64,000 nucleotides of DNA from Paraflavitalea pollutisoli (GCF_029360705.1 NZ_JARKMX010000008.1:3092202-3156201); one strand, 5' to 3'. Counted from the first letter of the stretch, positions 8,499 through 17,945 are shown. Numbers and translations are program-made. Notes: generated from the sequence alone by a model not told the origin.

Positions 8499-9032
8499 AT
8501 GATATCCAGCAAAATTGACGAAGCCCTCAACCGGCAGATCGACCTGGAAGGTTTTTCTTCCATGTACTACCTGGCGATGGGCTCCTGGGCAGAAGTTAAA
8601 GGATACAACGGTGTAGCGAAGTTTCTCTATCATCATTCCGATGAAGAGCGCCTGCACATGCTGAAGCTGTTCCATTACATCAATGACCGTGGCGGCCATG
8701 CGATCGTTCCCCCGTTTGCAGCACCGCAAAAGGACTTCAAGAATATCCAGGAGATCTTCGAGATCGTATTGTCGCATGAAGTAAAAGTATCCAACGAGAT
8801 CAACGCCCTGGTAGAACTGTGTATACAGGAGAAAGACTATACCACGCATAACTTCCTCCAGTGGTACGTAACCGAGCAGATCGAAGAAGAAAGCCTGGCG
8901 CGTCAGGTACTCGACAAGCTGAAACTGATCGGTGAAGACAAGGGCGGCATGTACCTGTTTGACCGCGACCTGGGTGTATTGAACCCACACGGCGGCAGCG
9001 GTGGTGGCAGTAAAGGGGGCCACGGGCATTAA
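8499..9032 (+). CDS. ftnA: Ferritin, FtnA type, with Gly/His-rich tail
   Basis: A 177-residue non-haem ferritin that stores iron in a 24-subunit shell. The ferroxidase residues fall at the same numbers as in E. coli FtnA: Glu17, Glu50, His53, Glu94, Gln127 and Glu130. The four-helix bundle is followed by a short helix and then an unusual flexible tail of Gly, Ser, Lys and His (HGGSGGGSKGGHGH), not needed for the fold and possibly able to bind metal. A strong terminator follows, so the gene is monocistronic. Confidence 0.95.
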   Translation: MISSKIDEALNRQIDLEGFSSMYYLAMGSWAEVKGYNGVAKFLYHHSDEERLHMLKLFHYINDRGGHAIVPPFAAPQKDFKNIQEIFEIVLSHEVKVSNEINALVELCIQEKDYTTHNFLQWYVTEQIEEESLARQVLDKLKLIGEDKGGMYLFDRDLGVLNPHGGSGGGSKGGHGH

Positions 9033-9058
9033 TTGCTATCAGCATTACTATAGTAAAA

Positions 9059-9087
9059 GGGCCTCACGATTGTCGTGGGGCCCTTTT
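9059..9087 (+). terminator. Terminator after ferritin
   Basis: GGGCCTCACGA pairs with TCGTGGGGCCC (one G-T pair) across a two-base loop, followed by five T. Confidence 0.85.
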
Positions 9088-9104
9088 TAGTATCGCAATC
9101 GCTG

Positions 9105-9773
9105 TTACCGCAGTTTGGCAGTCAGCCTTTCGATGCCCGATTCTTTTACATCGACGGAGTCAAACACCCGTAAAGCCTTTCCCTGGATCGTATCTTTTCC
9201 TACAAAATAATACTTGCCCAGATTGATATTGTACAAAGCGATGACCCCGTTGGATTGGGTATTGATATTGTAAGCAGCATATTTTACGGAATCGGCTACG
9301 GCTGCCACCTTGCTTCGGTAAATCCTGATGGGCAGGTTGGGCAACAGACCACCCAGGGTATCGGTAAACTGTACGTACATTCCATTCAGGTAAGCAGGCG
9401 CAATGTCGAGCGTCGTACGCACCACTTTATTGTCGTTGAACTCGCCACTTTCGATCCTTTTGGCACCTATGTATTCTATATTGTCCTTCAGGTAACGAGT
9501 AAATACGATGTATGGCTTTTTTTCGCAGACAAAGTTGAAGGAGAAGTACCCCGACTTGTCGGTTTTAGTGGCAAAAACGTAGGAGCTGGTATCATTGCCC
9601 GTATTTAAATAGATGGTTTGATCGGCCAGTGGCGTTTTCAACACTTCCGAAGAGGATCCTGTCAGGTAAGCGTAACCGGTGAGGGTAGCCTCACTTCCAA
9701 ATGAGTCGTATTTGTCACATGCTGCCAGGAGCAGACATATGGCCATAATAATATAGACTGGTATTGATTTCAT
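9105..9773 (-). CDS. Lipoprotein with a possible Ig-like/CarbopepD_reg domain
   Basis: A 222-residue lipoprotein: signal peptide with lipobox LLAAC, then Asp at +2 of the acylated Cys. The body has a beta-strand-rich pattern (TLTGYAYLTG, DKSGYFSFNF) like carboxypeptidase-regulatory or transthyretin-like folds common in Bacteroidota surface proteins. No enzymatic motif. It is the last gene of a three-gene minus-strand operon, 19 bp after the 738-residue protein, so it is probably anchored near that protein's product at the outer membrane. Confidence 0.8.
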   Translation of the reverse strand: MKSIPVYIIMAICLLLAACDKYDSFGSEATLTGYAYLTGSSSEVLKTPLADQTIYLNTGNDTSSYVFATKTDKSGYFSFNFVCEKKPYIVFTRYLKDNIEYIGAKRIESGEFNDNKVVRTTLDIAPAYLNGMYVQFTDTLGGLLPNLPIRIYRSKVAAVADSVKYAAYNINTQSNGVIALYNINLGKYYFVGKDTIQGKALRVFDSVDVKESGIERLTAKLR

Positions 9774-9792
9774 AACGGAGGTTTTGGATTGG

Positions 9793-12009
9793 TTAAAAGT
9801 TCAGGAATTTACCGAGTTCTGCAAATAAAGTAAGGTCGGTAGACAGCCCCATGAAAAAGGCAGCGCGGTATGGCTTTTTATCCTGGAAAACCTTACCATC
9901 TTTATAAGACTTGTAGTGGTATTTATTAAACATACCACCCACATTGAAACAGAAACCCGGCCACAGATCGAACCCCACACCCGTATAGATATTGTCCATC
10001 GGTTTTTTGACATCAAAGGCTACTGTAATGCTGGTTCTGGAAAGCAGTAACGGTTTCCCATCCCGATCTTTTCCGGTAATGAACTGCGGGCTACGAATAT
10101 CTGTTTTGCGGAGGTATACTTTAAGTCCTACCACAAACTTCACGGTAGCTTCCTGGTCGATGGAGAAATTGCCGGCCGAGTCCCGGTTGACCGAGGCAAG
10201 CCGTTGTGGTACCCAGGCGATGCCCGCCATGGGGAATAAGCGGTATAACTTGTTGATGCGATAGCTGAACGTATCTGTAGGTACTTTGTCCAGCTTGAGG
10301 GAATCGCCCCCCTGTGCATTCAATACGACGGTATTGAGGTAGTAAGTAGCCTTTCGTGGTCCTTTTACCTTCTTGACGGGGTTGGTAACTTCTGAATGAT
10401 AAGCCTTCGATTTGTCGGTTTGTTCCTCCAATTGAAGGGGTGGGTTGGATTGCCCCATCAGATAGTCGATGGCCTTGTTGTATATCCGTATATCCTGCAA
10501 TCTGTTGGTCAATTCGTCAATAACCGAATCCGATGCTGCCAGCAACTGATCAACCCTTACAGCAGCACCACTGCCTGTGCCTGTCTGTGATGCCTTCAAT
10601 GCCTTTATCTGAGGGATAAGTATATCCGATAACAGTGATTGATCATTTTCAATTTCTTTGAAAGTCAGGTTCAGGGAAGCTTTTTGGTTCGGCTGAAGGT
10701 TATGCGCCAGGATGATCACAGGATCAGTTTCCAGGTACTCGTCAGTTAACCGGTCATTTATGATTTCATAATTGGTTGCCGCATCATGATGCCGCATCCA
10801 ATAGTAATTATTATCTGTGCCATCAACAAACAAAACACCGTTGTTAAGTGCAAAAGTGGTCGTACAAAATACCTCTTTATTGGTATTGCTCACTTTTTCC
10901 TGTTGCACGTACGCTGCAACCGTCTGCTCGATGGACTGCAGCTGTTTTTTATAAGACTCGATTACATCCAGTAAGGAATCTAATTGTTTGTCTTTTAGCC
11001 TATCCAGGTTGCTCTTTAAAAAGGATTCCCTGGTCTGTAGTTTGATCCGCAGCGACCCCAGCGCGCTCGTATCAGGGCGCTTTGCAAGACCTTCGCCAAA
11101 TCCGAATGGATTGGTAGCCGGCATCACCGTAGTCTGATACCATAGCCATTTCAACACCCAGTCTTTGTTGGAAGTTGCGACAACTTTCGGCACATACAAA
11201 GCCAGCATCTGATCAATCTCTTTATTCAACTCAGCCCCTCTACTGATGATCGTTTCCAATAATACTTTGTATTTGATCAATAATTTATCATCGTGTAGGC
11301 CGGCCTTTCGCTCCTTCAAAAGATCCGCAATGATCTTTTTGCAGGAATCAGCAAACAGCTCTACCCGCGGCACCAACGATTTGATCTCCTGCTGAAACTT
11401 CGGCAATACACTGGCATCGATCAATTGTGCATAGAGACCATTGGTTTTGGTAAACCATTCAAATACCAGTTTCCGGTAGGCATCTGTTTTCCTGATTTCA
11501 AATCCAATCCGCGATTCCGACCCTTTAGGTGTCACCAACAACGCATTGCCGGTCTGATTGGGCCCAAACGCATCGTTTATTATGCTGGCAGTATTCTTTA
11601 GTACAACTTTGTAATACTTTTGTTGCGCAGCGCTGAAAGACGGGATATAGTTGAATGAAGCCCCCGACAGAGGATTAGCGATTGCCTGTTTAATTTCATT
11701 GACGACGAGATTGATGTCCCCATTGCTAATACCAAATAAAGTGGATAGTACTTTCATCTTGTCGGCATCTTTCCTCATTTCAGCAATGAGCGATTCGGCT
11801 CTTTTCAACTGGTTGACGTAAGCATTCTTGTATTTGTCGAAAGATTCCTCGGGGTCGTTTAGGTTCAATTGAATGTTATCAGTACGTCCCAATCGTTCCG
11901 GCAATACGGGACCTATTTTTCCAGCCTTGTCAACTTGTATAGTCCAGGTCTTCTGTCCCCAGCTTACCGCCCAACAAAAGAGCACCGGAATAAAAAAAAC
12001 ACATTTCAT
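9793..12009 (-). CDS. Large exported protein with possible C-terminal outer-membrane barrel
   Basis: 738 residues with a signal peptide ending near SWGQ. The N-terminal 400 residues are rich in charged helices and probable coiled coil; the last 180 residues alternate short amphipathic strands (GIAWVPQRL, VVGLKVYLRK, TVAFDVKKP, GVGFDLWPGF, FFMGLSTDLTLF) and end in Phe, as outer-membrane beta barrels do. I recognise no named family. It lies 39 bp after the H1-tail protein gene and 19 bp before a lipoprotein gene, all on the same strand, which suggests an envelope complex. Codon use resembles the neighbours. Confidence 0.7.
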   Translation of the reverse strand: MKCVFFIPVLFCWAVSWGQKTWTIQVDKAGKIGPVLPERLGRTDNIQLNLNDPEESFDKYKNAYVNQLKRAESLIAEMRKDADKMKVLSTLFGISNGDINLVVNEIKQAIANPLSGASFNYIPSFSAAQQKYYKVVLKNTASIINDAFGPNQTGNALLVTPKGSESRIGFEIRKTDAYRKLVFEWFTKTNGLYAQLIDASVLPKFQQEIKSLVPRVELFADSCKKIIADLLKERKAGLHDDKLLIKYKVLLETIISRGAELNKEIDQMLALYVPKVVATSNKDWVLKWLWYQTTVMPATNPFGFGEGLAKRPDTSALGSLRIKLQTRESFLKSNLDRLKDKQLDSLLDVIESYKKQLQSIEQTVAAYVQQEKVSNTNKEVFCTTTFALNNGVLFVDGTDNNYYWMRHHDAATNYEIINDRLTDEYLETDPVIILAHNLQPNQKASLNLTFKEIENDQSLLSDILIPQIKALKASQTGTGSGAAVRVDQLLAASDSVIDELTNRLQDIRIYNKAIDYLMGQSNPPLQLEEQTDKSKAYHSEVTNPVKKVKGPRKATYYLNTVVLNAQGGDSLKLDKVPTDTFSYRINKLYRLFPMAGIAWVPQRLASVNRDSAGNFSIDQEATVKFVVGLKVYLRKTDIRSPQFITGKDRDGKPLLLSRTSITVAFDVKKPMDNIYTGVGFDLWPGFCFNVGGMFNKYHYKSYKDGKVFQDKKPYRAAFFMGLSTDLTLFAELGKFLNF

Positions 12010-12048
12010 ATTTTAATTTTTAGCGTGTAAGAATGAGGCCGCATGGCT

Positions 12049-13170
12049 TTAAAAAATCAATTCAATAGCCTGCCGCCCGCCTGCACCGTTTACAATCTGT
12101 GCGGATTCGTGAAGCCGGGGAAATCCATCCTTCTCCCAGTTGGGATGGATGGGTTGACTTCCTCCCATAATAGAAATGTCGCTTAGCAGAACAGAAGGTT
12201 CCGGGGGATAATGAAGTCGTTCGCTATGTCGTTTTACCTCCAATGTTCCGCAGCAGTTGTATAGCTCTTCGATATTGCCTATACTGGCCGTATCGATGAA
12301 AGTTGCTGACTCATGTTCCTCAAAAAAACATTGATACCGGAATTTGTTGCCGCTTCTCCCTACCATCCGGATGGTAGCGGTCAGATGATCACCCGATTGT
12401 ACGGTTACCAGCGTGGAAGATTTGAGTGGCAGGTTAACGGATCCTTCCGCCAGGCAACAGCCAATGGTCCATTCACGGTCACCACCCATTTGAGACCTCC
12501 CCCATTGCAGGATGGGCTGTAGTATCCGTTCCTTATCCTGAAGTCCGATAAAGATCATGATATTTTGTACGCCTACCTTAGAAGGAGGATCGGGCACCAC
12601 CATGGAACAATTAAAGGAGGTAACAGCAGGTTCATCATCGAGATTATAATGCATGACTGCCCGCCAGTTGCTGTTCTCAATGGAGACAGGCGGCCGATTA
12701 CCGACAGCCAGTTCCGCTGTTTCGAAGGCGCTTACCCGCGAACCGTTTTTGCGGCCCCTCGGCGCAGCCTTTTTAGCTACTCTTTTCCTGGCAGCATTCA
12801 GCCCTGCCGGCAGCTTAGTAGCAGAGACTTTCTTGACAGCTGCTTTCTTCACAGCCTGCTTCTTTGTTGCAGGCTGCCTTATCACCTTTTTCTTCTTCAA
12901 CACCTTCTTCCCCGAGGGTCTTGATGCGACCTTTTTGACAACCTTTCTCTTTTTGACTGCCTTTTTAATTTTTCCTTGTTCAGTATCTTTCTTTGCAGCC
13001 ACCTTTCGGCCCCTTTTCGCACGCACCTTCTTCGCCGCTTTCTTTTTTAAGCGCTTCTTATCACTAACGACCGCTTCTTTCTCCGAGGCCTTTTTATCCT
13101 TCTTTGCCACCGGCTTTCTGTCGCGACGTGCTGGCTGTGTCACCTTTTTAGACGTGGTTGATCTTTCCAT
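12049..13170 (-). CDS. Histone-H1-like basic tail fused to a G1-peptidase-like beta-sandwich domain
   Basis: 373 residues from ATG 13170. Residues 1 to about 150 are a very basic, Lys/Ala/Arg/Val-rich low-complexity tail with repeated KKA and KKV words, like histone H1-type DNA-binding proteins. Residues 160-373 form a compact domain with the pattern NSNWRAV, SFNCSMVVPDP, MIFIGLQDK, ILQPILQWG, SGDHLTATI, CCGTLEVKR. This order resembles eqolisin (family G1) and related lectin-like sandwiches: the Gln in ILQ and the Glu in TLEVKR would sit where the catalytic Gln and Glu lie. That assignment is my inference. No signal peptide is seen. First gene of the operon with the two exported proteins downstream. 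Confidence 0.65.
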   Translation of the reverse strand: MERSTTSKKVTQPARRDRKPVAKKDKKASEKEAVVSDKKRLKKKAAKKVRAKRGRKVAAKKDTEQGKIKKAVKKRKVVKKVASRPSGKKVLKKKKVIRQPATKKQAVKKAAVKKVSATKLPAGLNAARKRVAKKAAPRGRKNGSRVSAFETAELAVGNRPPVSIENSNWRAVMHYNLDDEPAVTSFNCSMVVPDPPSKVGVQNIMIFIGLQDKERILQPILQWGRSQMGGDREWTIGCCLAEGSVNLPLKSSTLVTVQSGDHLTATIRMVGRSGNKFRYQCFFEEHESATFIDTASIGNIEELYNCCGTLEVKRHSERLHYPPEPSVLLSDISIMGGSQPIHPNWEKDGFPRLHESAQIVNGAGGRQAIELIF

Positions 13171-13300
13171 GGTCAATAAGATTGAATGATTACAATACCC
13201 CGCATTCAGCTTCCATAAAAGTAGTTCTGCACACCAGCCCGGGCAAAGGTGTTTATACGGTATTTCGCCGGGTCTATTCCCGCCTGGAGTAACTACAATA

Positions 13301-13327
13301 AAAAATCCCGCTCGAGGCGGGATTTTT
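13301..13327 (-). terminator. Terminator after smc, probably bidirectional
   Basis: AAAAATCCCGC (13301-13311), loop TCGAG, GCGGGATTTTT (13317-13327); T tracts on both strands. Confidence 0.85.
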
Positions 13328-13355
13328 CTTTTTCCTATTGACCTAATGAAATGTC

Positions 13356-16300
13356 TTAGTTGAGACTTCTAAAGTCTACCGGCACCAGTTTACTCACCCC
13401 TGGCTCCTGCATCGTCACCCCGTAGATCACGTCTACCGAACTCATCGTTTGCTTGTTGTGCGTGACGATGATGAACTGGCTCTCTTCCGAGAACTTACGG
13501 ATCATATTGGTGAACTTACCTACGTTGGCATCATCCAGCGGCGCGTCCACCTCATCGAGGATACAGAACGGCGCGGGTTTGATTAGGTAGATCGCGAACA
13601 GCAGGGCCGTGGCGGTCAGCGTCTTCTCACCACCACTCAGCTGCGTGATCGAAGAAGGACGTTTACCCTTGGGCTTCGCAATGATATCGATGCTGGTTTC
13701 CGCGAGGTTCTCGGGATTCTCCAGGATCATATCTGCCGTATCGTCTTCCGTGAAGAGCGCCTTGAATACGCGCTGGAAATTCTCCCGCACCCGGTTGAAG
13801 GTTTCGAGGAATTGCTGGTTGGCAGTGGCCTCTACTTCCTGAATGGTTTGCAACAGGCTGTCTTTCGCTGTAACCAGGTCATTCTTTTGCTCGAGGATGA
13901 ACTCATAACGCTTCTTCATTTCCGTGAAGGCTTCTATCGCCGTGGGGTTCACCTCTCCGAGGTTTTCCAGGCGTTTCTTCATCCGGTCACATTTCTCCTG
14001 GAGCTCTTCGGTGGCCACATCCCCTATGCGGGGCTGGTCGATGATATCATCGAGGTTGATGCGGAATTCCACATTCAGCCTTTCCTTCATACCGGCCAGT
14101 TGCAGCTTCAGCTCATTGAGCTTATCCTTGATTTCGGTGAGTAGGTGCTCAAGTATTTCACGCTCTTTGTTCTTCGCGCGCAATTCACTTTCTTTTTCAC
14201 CCAGTGAATTACGTTGGTTGTAATAAGCCTGATCGGTTTCGTTGAGGATCTTCTCCGACTCTTCCTTCTTGCGCATCAGGTCTACCAACCCGTTTTCGGC
14301 AGTGCCCAGGGCCTCTTCGCTTTCGAGGATGTTCTCGGCCGTTTGTTTCAACTGAGAAGCATTGGTCTCGATCTGACCACGAAGGCCCGTCAGCTGGTTG
14401 CGTTTGAACTCCAGCTCGGTGGTCAGGGCATTGATCTTACTGTGCTGACGGGTTACCTGCAGGTTAAACTCGTTGTAGGTAGCCAGCGCACTATGGTATT
14501 GGCTTTCGGCCGATTTGTAATCACTTTCTGCTGCCTGCAGTTTCTCCCGTACTTCGTTGAGCTGGGCGACCAGGACCTGCCACTCTTCGCGCGTACCGGA
14601 GATCGAAGAATTCACATTCTCCAATTGGATCTGCAGTTCTTCCAACCTGTTTTGAGAAGTACTCTTCATGCCATGCAGGTTCTCGATCTTGTTCTGCAGG
14701 GAGAATACCAGGTTGGTGAGGTGATTGATATCGTTTTGTGCCTGCTTGATGGCAGTATCTTTCAACTGCTCATTGTAGGACATCACTTCGTTTTGCTTGT
14801 CCTGGATCGCTTCTTTCAATCCTTTCACCGATGTTTCGAGGGTCTGGATCTGCTCGGCCAGTTTTTCGAGATTCTTGGCACGACCGATCTTTTTACCTTC
14901 AAACATCCCTACGCTACCACCGGTGAGGGAGTACTTACCCTTCACATATTTACCGGTCTTTTCCAGTACGATGGCGCCGTTGCTATTGGTGAGGGCGTCT
15001 TCGTTTTCGGCGATGAAGACGGAAGACAACAAGTGCTCGGCCAGCTGGCGGTATTTGGCGTCTACCTCGATCACGTCCATGGCGGCAATGGTACCGGCAG
15101 GCTGGTGGGCCGCGGCTTCTGTACTGCCATTCAGCTTATCGAGCAGGAAGAAATTCGCTTTACCCTTCTTGTTGGCATCGAGCAGGTGTACGGCTTGCAG
15201 ACCTTCCTGCAGGTCGTTCACCACATAATAGTTCAGGTAGGGTTCCAGCACGTTTTCTACCGCAGCACGAAACTCTTCCTTTACATAAATGATATCCGAT
15301 AAGATGGGCGCTGTATGATTCCAGTTGGGATTCTTGTGCAGGAACTTGATGCTTTCGGGGTAACCTTCCATCGAGTCGATGAGGCTCTTGAGCAGGTCAT
15401 GTTCGTTTTTACGGGCATCGAGCTTACGGCTTTCCTCGGCCAGTTCCTGGCGGAGCTTTTCCATCTGCCCCTGTGCCTGCAGGATCTGCTCTTTGGTACG
15501 CTCCTGGTGCTCTTGCAGGTTTTGCAGATCACGTTGGCGGCCTTCCAGTTCTTCTTCTTTGGTTACACGTTCTTCTTCCAGTTGTTTCAACTGGCTGTTA
15601 CGTGCTTCCTGCTCTTCTTCGAGGCGGGTAATACCCTGCTCGAGGTTGCGGATCGAGTTGTCGGCGATTGCCACTTTCTTTTCCGCGTCGAACTGGTTGC
15701 GCTGCATGCTGAGGTTTTCCGAACGGAGGCTGTCGACCGTCACGCGCTTTTCGTCGAACACCTTGCGTTTTTCTTCGCTGGCATCCTTCAGGTCTTCCAG
15801 TTGGTTTTGCAGGCTTTCGAGTTTGCCTTCTTCTTCACCGACCTGCAGGGTGGTGAATTCGATGCTTTCTTCGATGCCTTTCAGCTGACCTTCGCTTTTA
15901 TTGAGGAACTCCTGCAAGCTGTTCTCGCGTTCCTTCAGGAAGTTGAGGCGCTGCGAAGCCAGGTTCTTATCATTCTCTTTGGTCCGTAATTTCTGTACGA
16001 GGTCGTTGAACTCGTGCTGCATGCTTTGCAACGCGCGTTCCTTTTCGATGAAGCCCACCTTCTCCTGCTCGATCACCGCTTCTTCATTGGCGATCTCGGC
16101 TTCGAGGCGGATCTTTTTGTCCGTTTCCGTTTCGGATTGCTGGTTGAGGTCGCGCCAGGTGAGGTTGAAGCCCTCCAGCGATGCCTTGGCCAGCTCGATG
16201 CTCAGTTCACGGTATTCCTTCTTGATCTCGTAATACTTCTCCGCCTTCTTGGCCTGGTTTTCGAGGCTCTTGAGCTGGTTGTTGATCTCAAACAAAAGGT

Positions 16301-16877
16301 CTTCGATACGGGCAAGATCCTGCTCGGTGGCATCGAGTTTTTGTTTGGCTTCTTTTTTACGCGTTTTATAGATCGTAATACCGGCAGCCTGTTCCAGCAT
16401 GCGGCGGCGGCTGTTTTCTTTGTCTTTGATGATTTCATCCACCATACCCAGCTCGATGATGGCGTAGCTGTCGGTAGAGACACCGGTATCCATGAAGAGG
16501 TTCTGGATATCTTTCAGGCGGCACTGTACGTCGTTGAGGCGGTATTCGCTCTCACCGCTCTTGTAGAACTTACGGGTTACGGTCACCGTGTTGAACTCCG
16601 TGGGCAAGAGGTTGCGGGTATTCTCGAAGGTAAGGCTTACCTCCGCCAGACCACTGGCCGAGCGGGTCTTCGATCCGTTAAACACCAGGCTTTCCAGGTT
16701 CTCGCTACGCAGGTGACTGATCTTTTGCTCGCCAATTACCCAACGGATACTATCGATGATATTACTTTTACCGCAGCCATTGGGCCCGATAACGCCAGTA
16801 ATACCCTCATCGAAGTTGAGTACGGTCTTGTCGGCAAAACTTTTGAAACCTTTAATTTCTAAACTCTTTAATCGCAC
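13356..16877 (-). CDS. smc: Chromosome partition protein SMC
   Basis: 1173 residues, the full length expected for bacterial SMC, the ATPase that condenses and separates chromosomes with ScpA and ScpB. The N-terminal half-head has Walker A GPNGCGKSN at about 32-40; two long coiled coils flank a hinge around 520-660; the C-terminal half-head carries the signature LSGGEKT and Walker B CILDEVDAPLDD. The start is GTG at 16877 (MRLKSLEIKGFKSF), 25 nt after a perfect -7 element. scpA and scpB are not adjacent. A DnaA-box cluster lies upstream. Confidence 0.97.
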   Translation of the reverse strand: MRLKSLEIKGFKSFADKTVLNFDEGITGVIGPNGCGKSNIIDSIRWVIGEQKISHLRSENLESLVFNGSKTRSASGLAEVSLTFENTRNLLPTEFNTVTVTRKFYKSGESEYRLNDVQCRLKDIQNLFMDTGVSTDSYAIIELGMVDEIIKDKENSRRRMLEQAAGITIYKTRKKEAKQKLDATEQDLARIEDLLFEINNQLKSLENQAKKAEKYYEIKKEYRELSIELAKASLEGFNLTWRDLNQQSETETDKKIRLEAEIANEEAVIEQEKVGFIEKERALQSMQHEFNDLVQKLRTKENDKNLASQRLNFLKERENSLQEFLNKSEGQLKGIEESIEFTTLQVGEEEGKLESLQNQLEDLKDASEEKRKVFDEKRVTVDSLRSENLSMQRNQFDAEKKVAIADNSIRNLEQGITRLEEEQEARNSQLKQLEEERVTKEEELEGRQRDLQNLQEHQERTKEQILQAQGQMEKLRQELAEESRKLDARKNEHDLLKSLIDSMEGYPESIKFLHKNPNWNHTAPILSDIIYVKEEFRAAVENVLEPYLNYYVVNDLQEGLQAVHLLDANKKGKANFFLLDKLNGSTEAAAHQPAGTIAAMDVIEVDAKYRQLAEHLLSSVFIAENEDALTNSNGAIVLEKTGKYVKGKYSLTGGSVGMFEGKKIGRAKNLEKLAEQIQTLETSVKGLKEAIQDKQNEVMSYNEQLKDTAIKQAQNDINHLTNLVFSLQNKIENLHGMKSTSQNRLEELQIQLENVNSSISGTREEWQVLVAQLNEVREKLQAAESDYKSAESQYHSALATYNEFNLQVTRQHSKINALTTELEFKRNQLTGLRGQIETNASQLKQTAENILESEEALGTAENGLVDLMRKKEESEKILNETDQAYYNQRNSLGEKESELRAKNKEREILEHLLTEIKDKLNELKLQLAGMKERLNVEFRINLDDIIDQPRIGDVATEELQEKCDRMKKRLENLGEVNPTAIEAFTEMKKRYEFILEQKNDLVTAKDSLLQTIQEVEATANQQFLETFNRVRENFQRVFKALFTEDDTADMILENPENLAETSIDIIAKPKGKRPSSITQLSGGEKTLTATALLFAIYLIKPAPFCILDEVDAPLDDANVGKFTNMIRKFSEESQFIIVTHNKQTMSSVDVIYGVTMQEPGVSKLVPVDFRSLN

Positions 16878-16902
16878 AGTGTTCTTATTTTTTTAAGGAC
16901 AG

Positions 16903-16910
16903 CAAATATA
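16903..16910 (-). promoter_or_regulatory. -7 element of smc
   Basis: On the minus strand TATATTTG, a perfect match to TAnnTTTG, lies 25 nt before the GTG start of smc. Confidence 0.65.
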
Positions 16911-16944
16911 GAAGAATAGGGGTACAAAATACATAGGGGTATAG

Positions 16945-17041
16945 TTACCCACAGGATTACGCACATGGAATTATACACAAACACTGCACCATGTGGATAT
17001 CCTCGACCCAATGTGGATAAAATAGCAGGCAATGGTGAATA
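16945..17041. promoter_or_regulatory. Cluster of six DnaA-box-like sites (candidate origin or DnaA-controlled region)
   Basis: Against the DnaA box TTATCCACA: plus strand TTACCCACA (16945), TTACGCACA (16957), TTATACACA (16971); minus strand sites read on plus as TGTGGATAT (16992), TGTGGATAA (17012, perfect) and GGTGAATAA (17033). The three plus-strand sites face the three minus-strand sites, and the latter are 20-21 bp apart, two helical turns. An AT-rich stretch lies at 16886-16945. This could be part of a replication origin or a DnaA-titrating or regulatory site upstream of smc. Confidence 0.5.
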
Positions 17042-17186
17042 AGTCATAGCGGCCATACTCCCGCAACCCGGTCATATTTCACTGGTCGTGAAGGGTTTGA
17101 AAGCAGGCCCGACGCGTGTATGGCTTTTACGGCTGTTGAAAAGCCAGGTAAATGCAGTAATTTTTACCAACCAAACCGTAGCTGTC

Positions 17187-17945
17187 ATGTCTTTTGTCAT
17201 TTTCGCCGTTTTTGCGGTGTCGGTGGTCCTGCTGTTCAGGTTGTTTCGGCTTCCGCGCAACGGGCAGGCGGTGTACAAACCTTTGTACGAACTACACCTG
17301 CAGCACCAGTCCGTACATTACCGGCTCGTGGGGGTAGGGTTGCTCGCGGGCGCCGTAGCGGGATTGGGCAGTTACCTGCTATTGCCGGCCATCTGCGACC
17401 TGCGGCTGTCATACATCCCTCAAAAAGAATATACTTTTCGGCCGGCAGCCGGCGCCTTCCGTACCGCCGCTATTTTTCTCGGACTGTACATCGGTACCCT
17501 GGTAGCCCTGTACTGGGGCAAACGACGGCTGAAAGACAAATGGGCCGAGTACCTCGTGTACCAAAGCCTTCGATACAAAGGACTCTCCCCTGCCCCGCTC
17601 AAGGTATCGGTGATCGTACTGGGACTGCTCGCAGGCGCCGCGAGCCTGGCCGCCACCGATCATTTCATCGCGTTTACCACCGATAGTATAGTGGTGAAGT
17701 CCACTTTCTCGCCACGTGTGCACCGCTATACGTACGATCAGCTCGAGGAGATCAGGCAGGTAGAAACGTTTACCAGCTTTACCGGCACGGTGGTGTACGA
17801 TCCGCATGCAGTGCTGCTCTTTACGGACGAGCGCAACTGGAATTTCCGCAGCGAGGGATTATCGCCGCGGCCCGAGGAAAAGGAGTTCATCCCCTGGTTG
17901 TTGCGGCGAACGGGTAAAAAGTTGGTACAACTGGAAGCTGAATAA
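17187..17945 (+). CDS. Membrane protein of unknown function
   Basis: 252 residues from ATG 17187; an in-frame upstream TTG is not needed. Four membrane segments are likely (about 1-22, 55-77, 98-122, 150-170), followed by a soluble C-terminal domain of about 85 residues with a PH-like alternation of strands (VVKSTFSPRVHRYTYDQLEEI, AVLLFTDERNWNF). The end reads TGKKLVQLEAE. I recognise no family. The 3' end of the coding sequence is present twice more, in degenerate form, just downstream. Confidence 0.75.
   Translation: MSFVIFAVFAVSVVLLFRLFRLPRNGQAVYKPLYELHLQHQSVHYRLVGVGLLAGAVAGLGSYLLLPAICDLRLSYIPQKEYTFRPAAGAFRTAAIFLGLYIGTLVALYWGKRRLKDKWAEYLVYQSLRYKGLSPAPLKVSVIVLGLLAGAASLAATDHFIAFTTDSIVVKSTFSPRVHRYTYDQLEEIRQVETFTSFTGTVVYDPHAVLLFTDERNWNFRSEGLSPRPEEKEFIPWLLRRTGKKLVQLEAE

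Noticed and set aside
14214-15302. Long plus-strand open frames across smc
   Set aside because: Typical antisense shadows of a high-bias coiled-coil gene.
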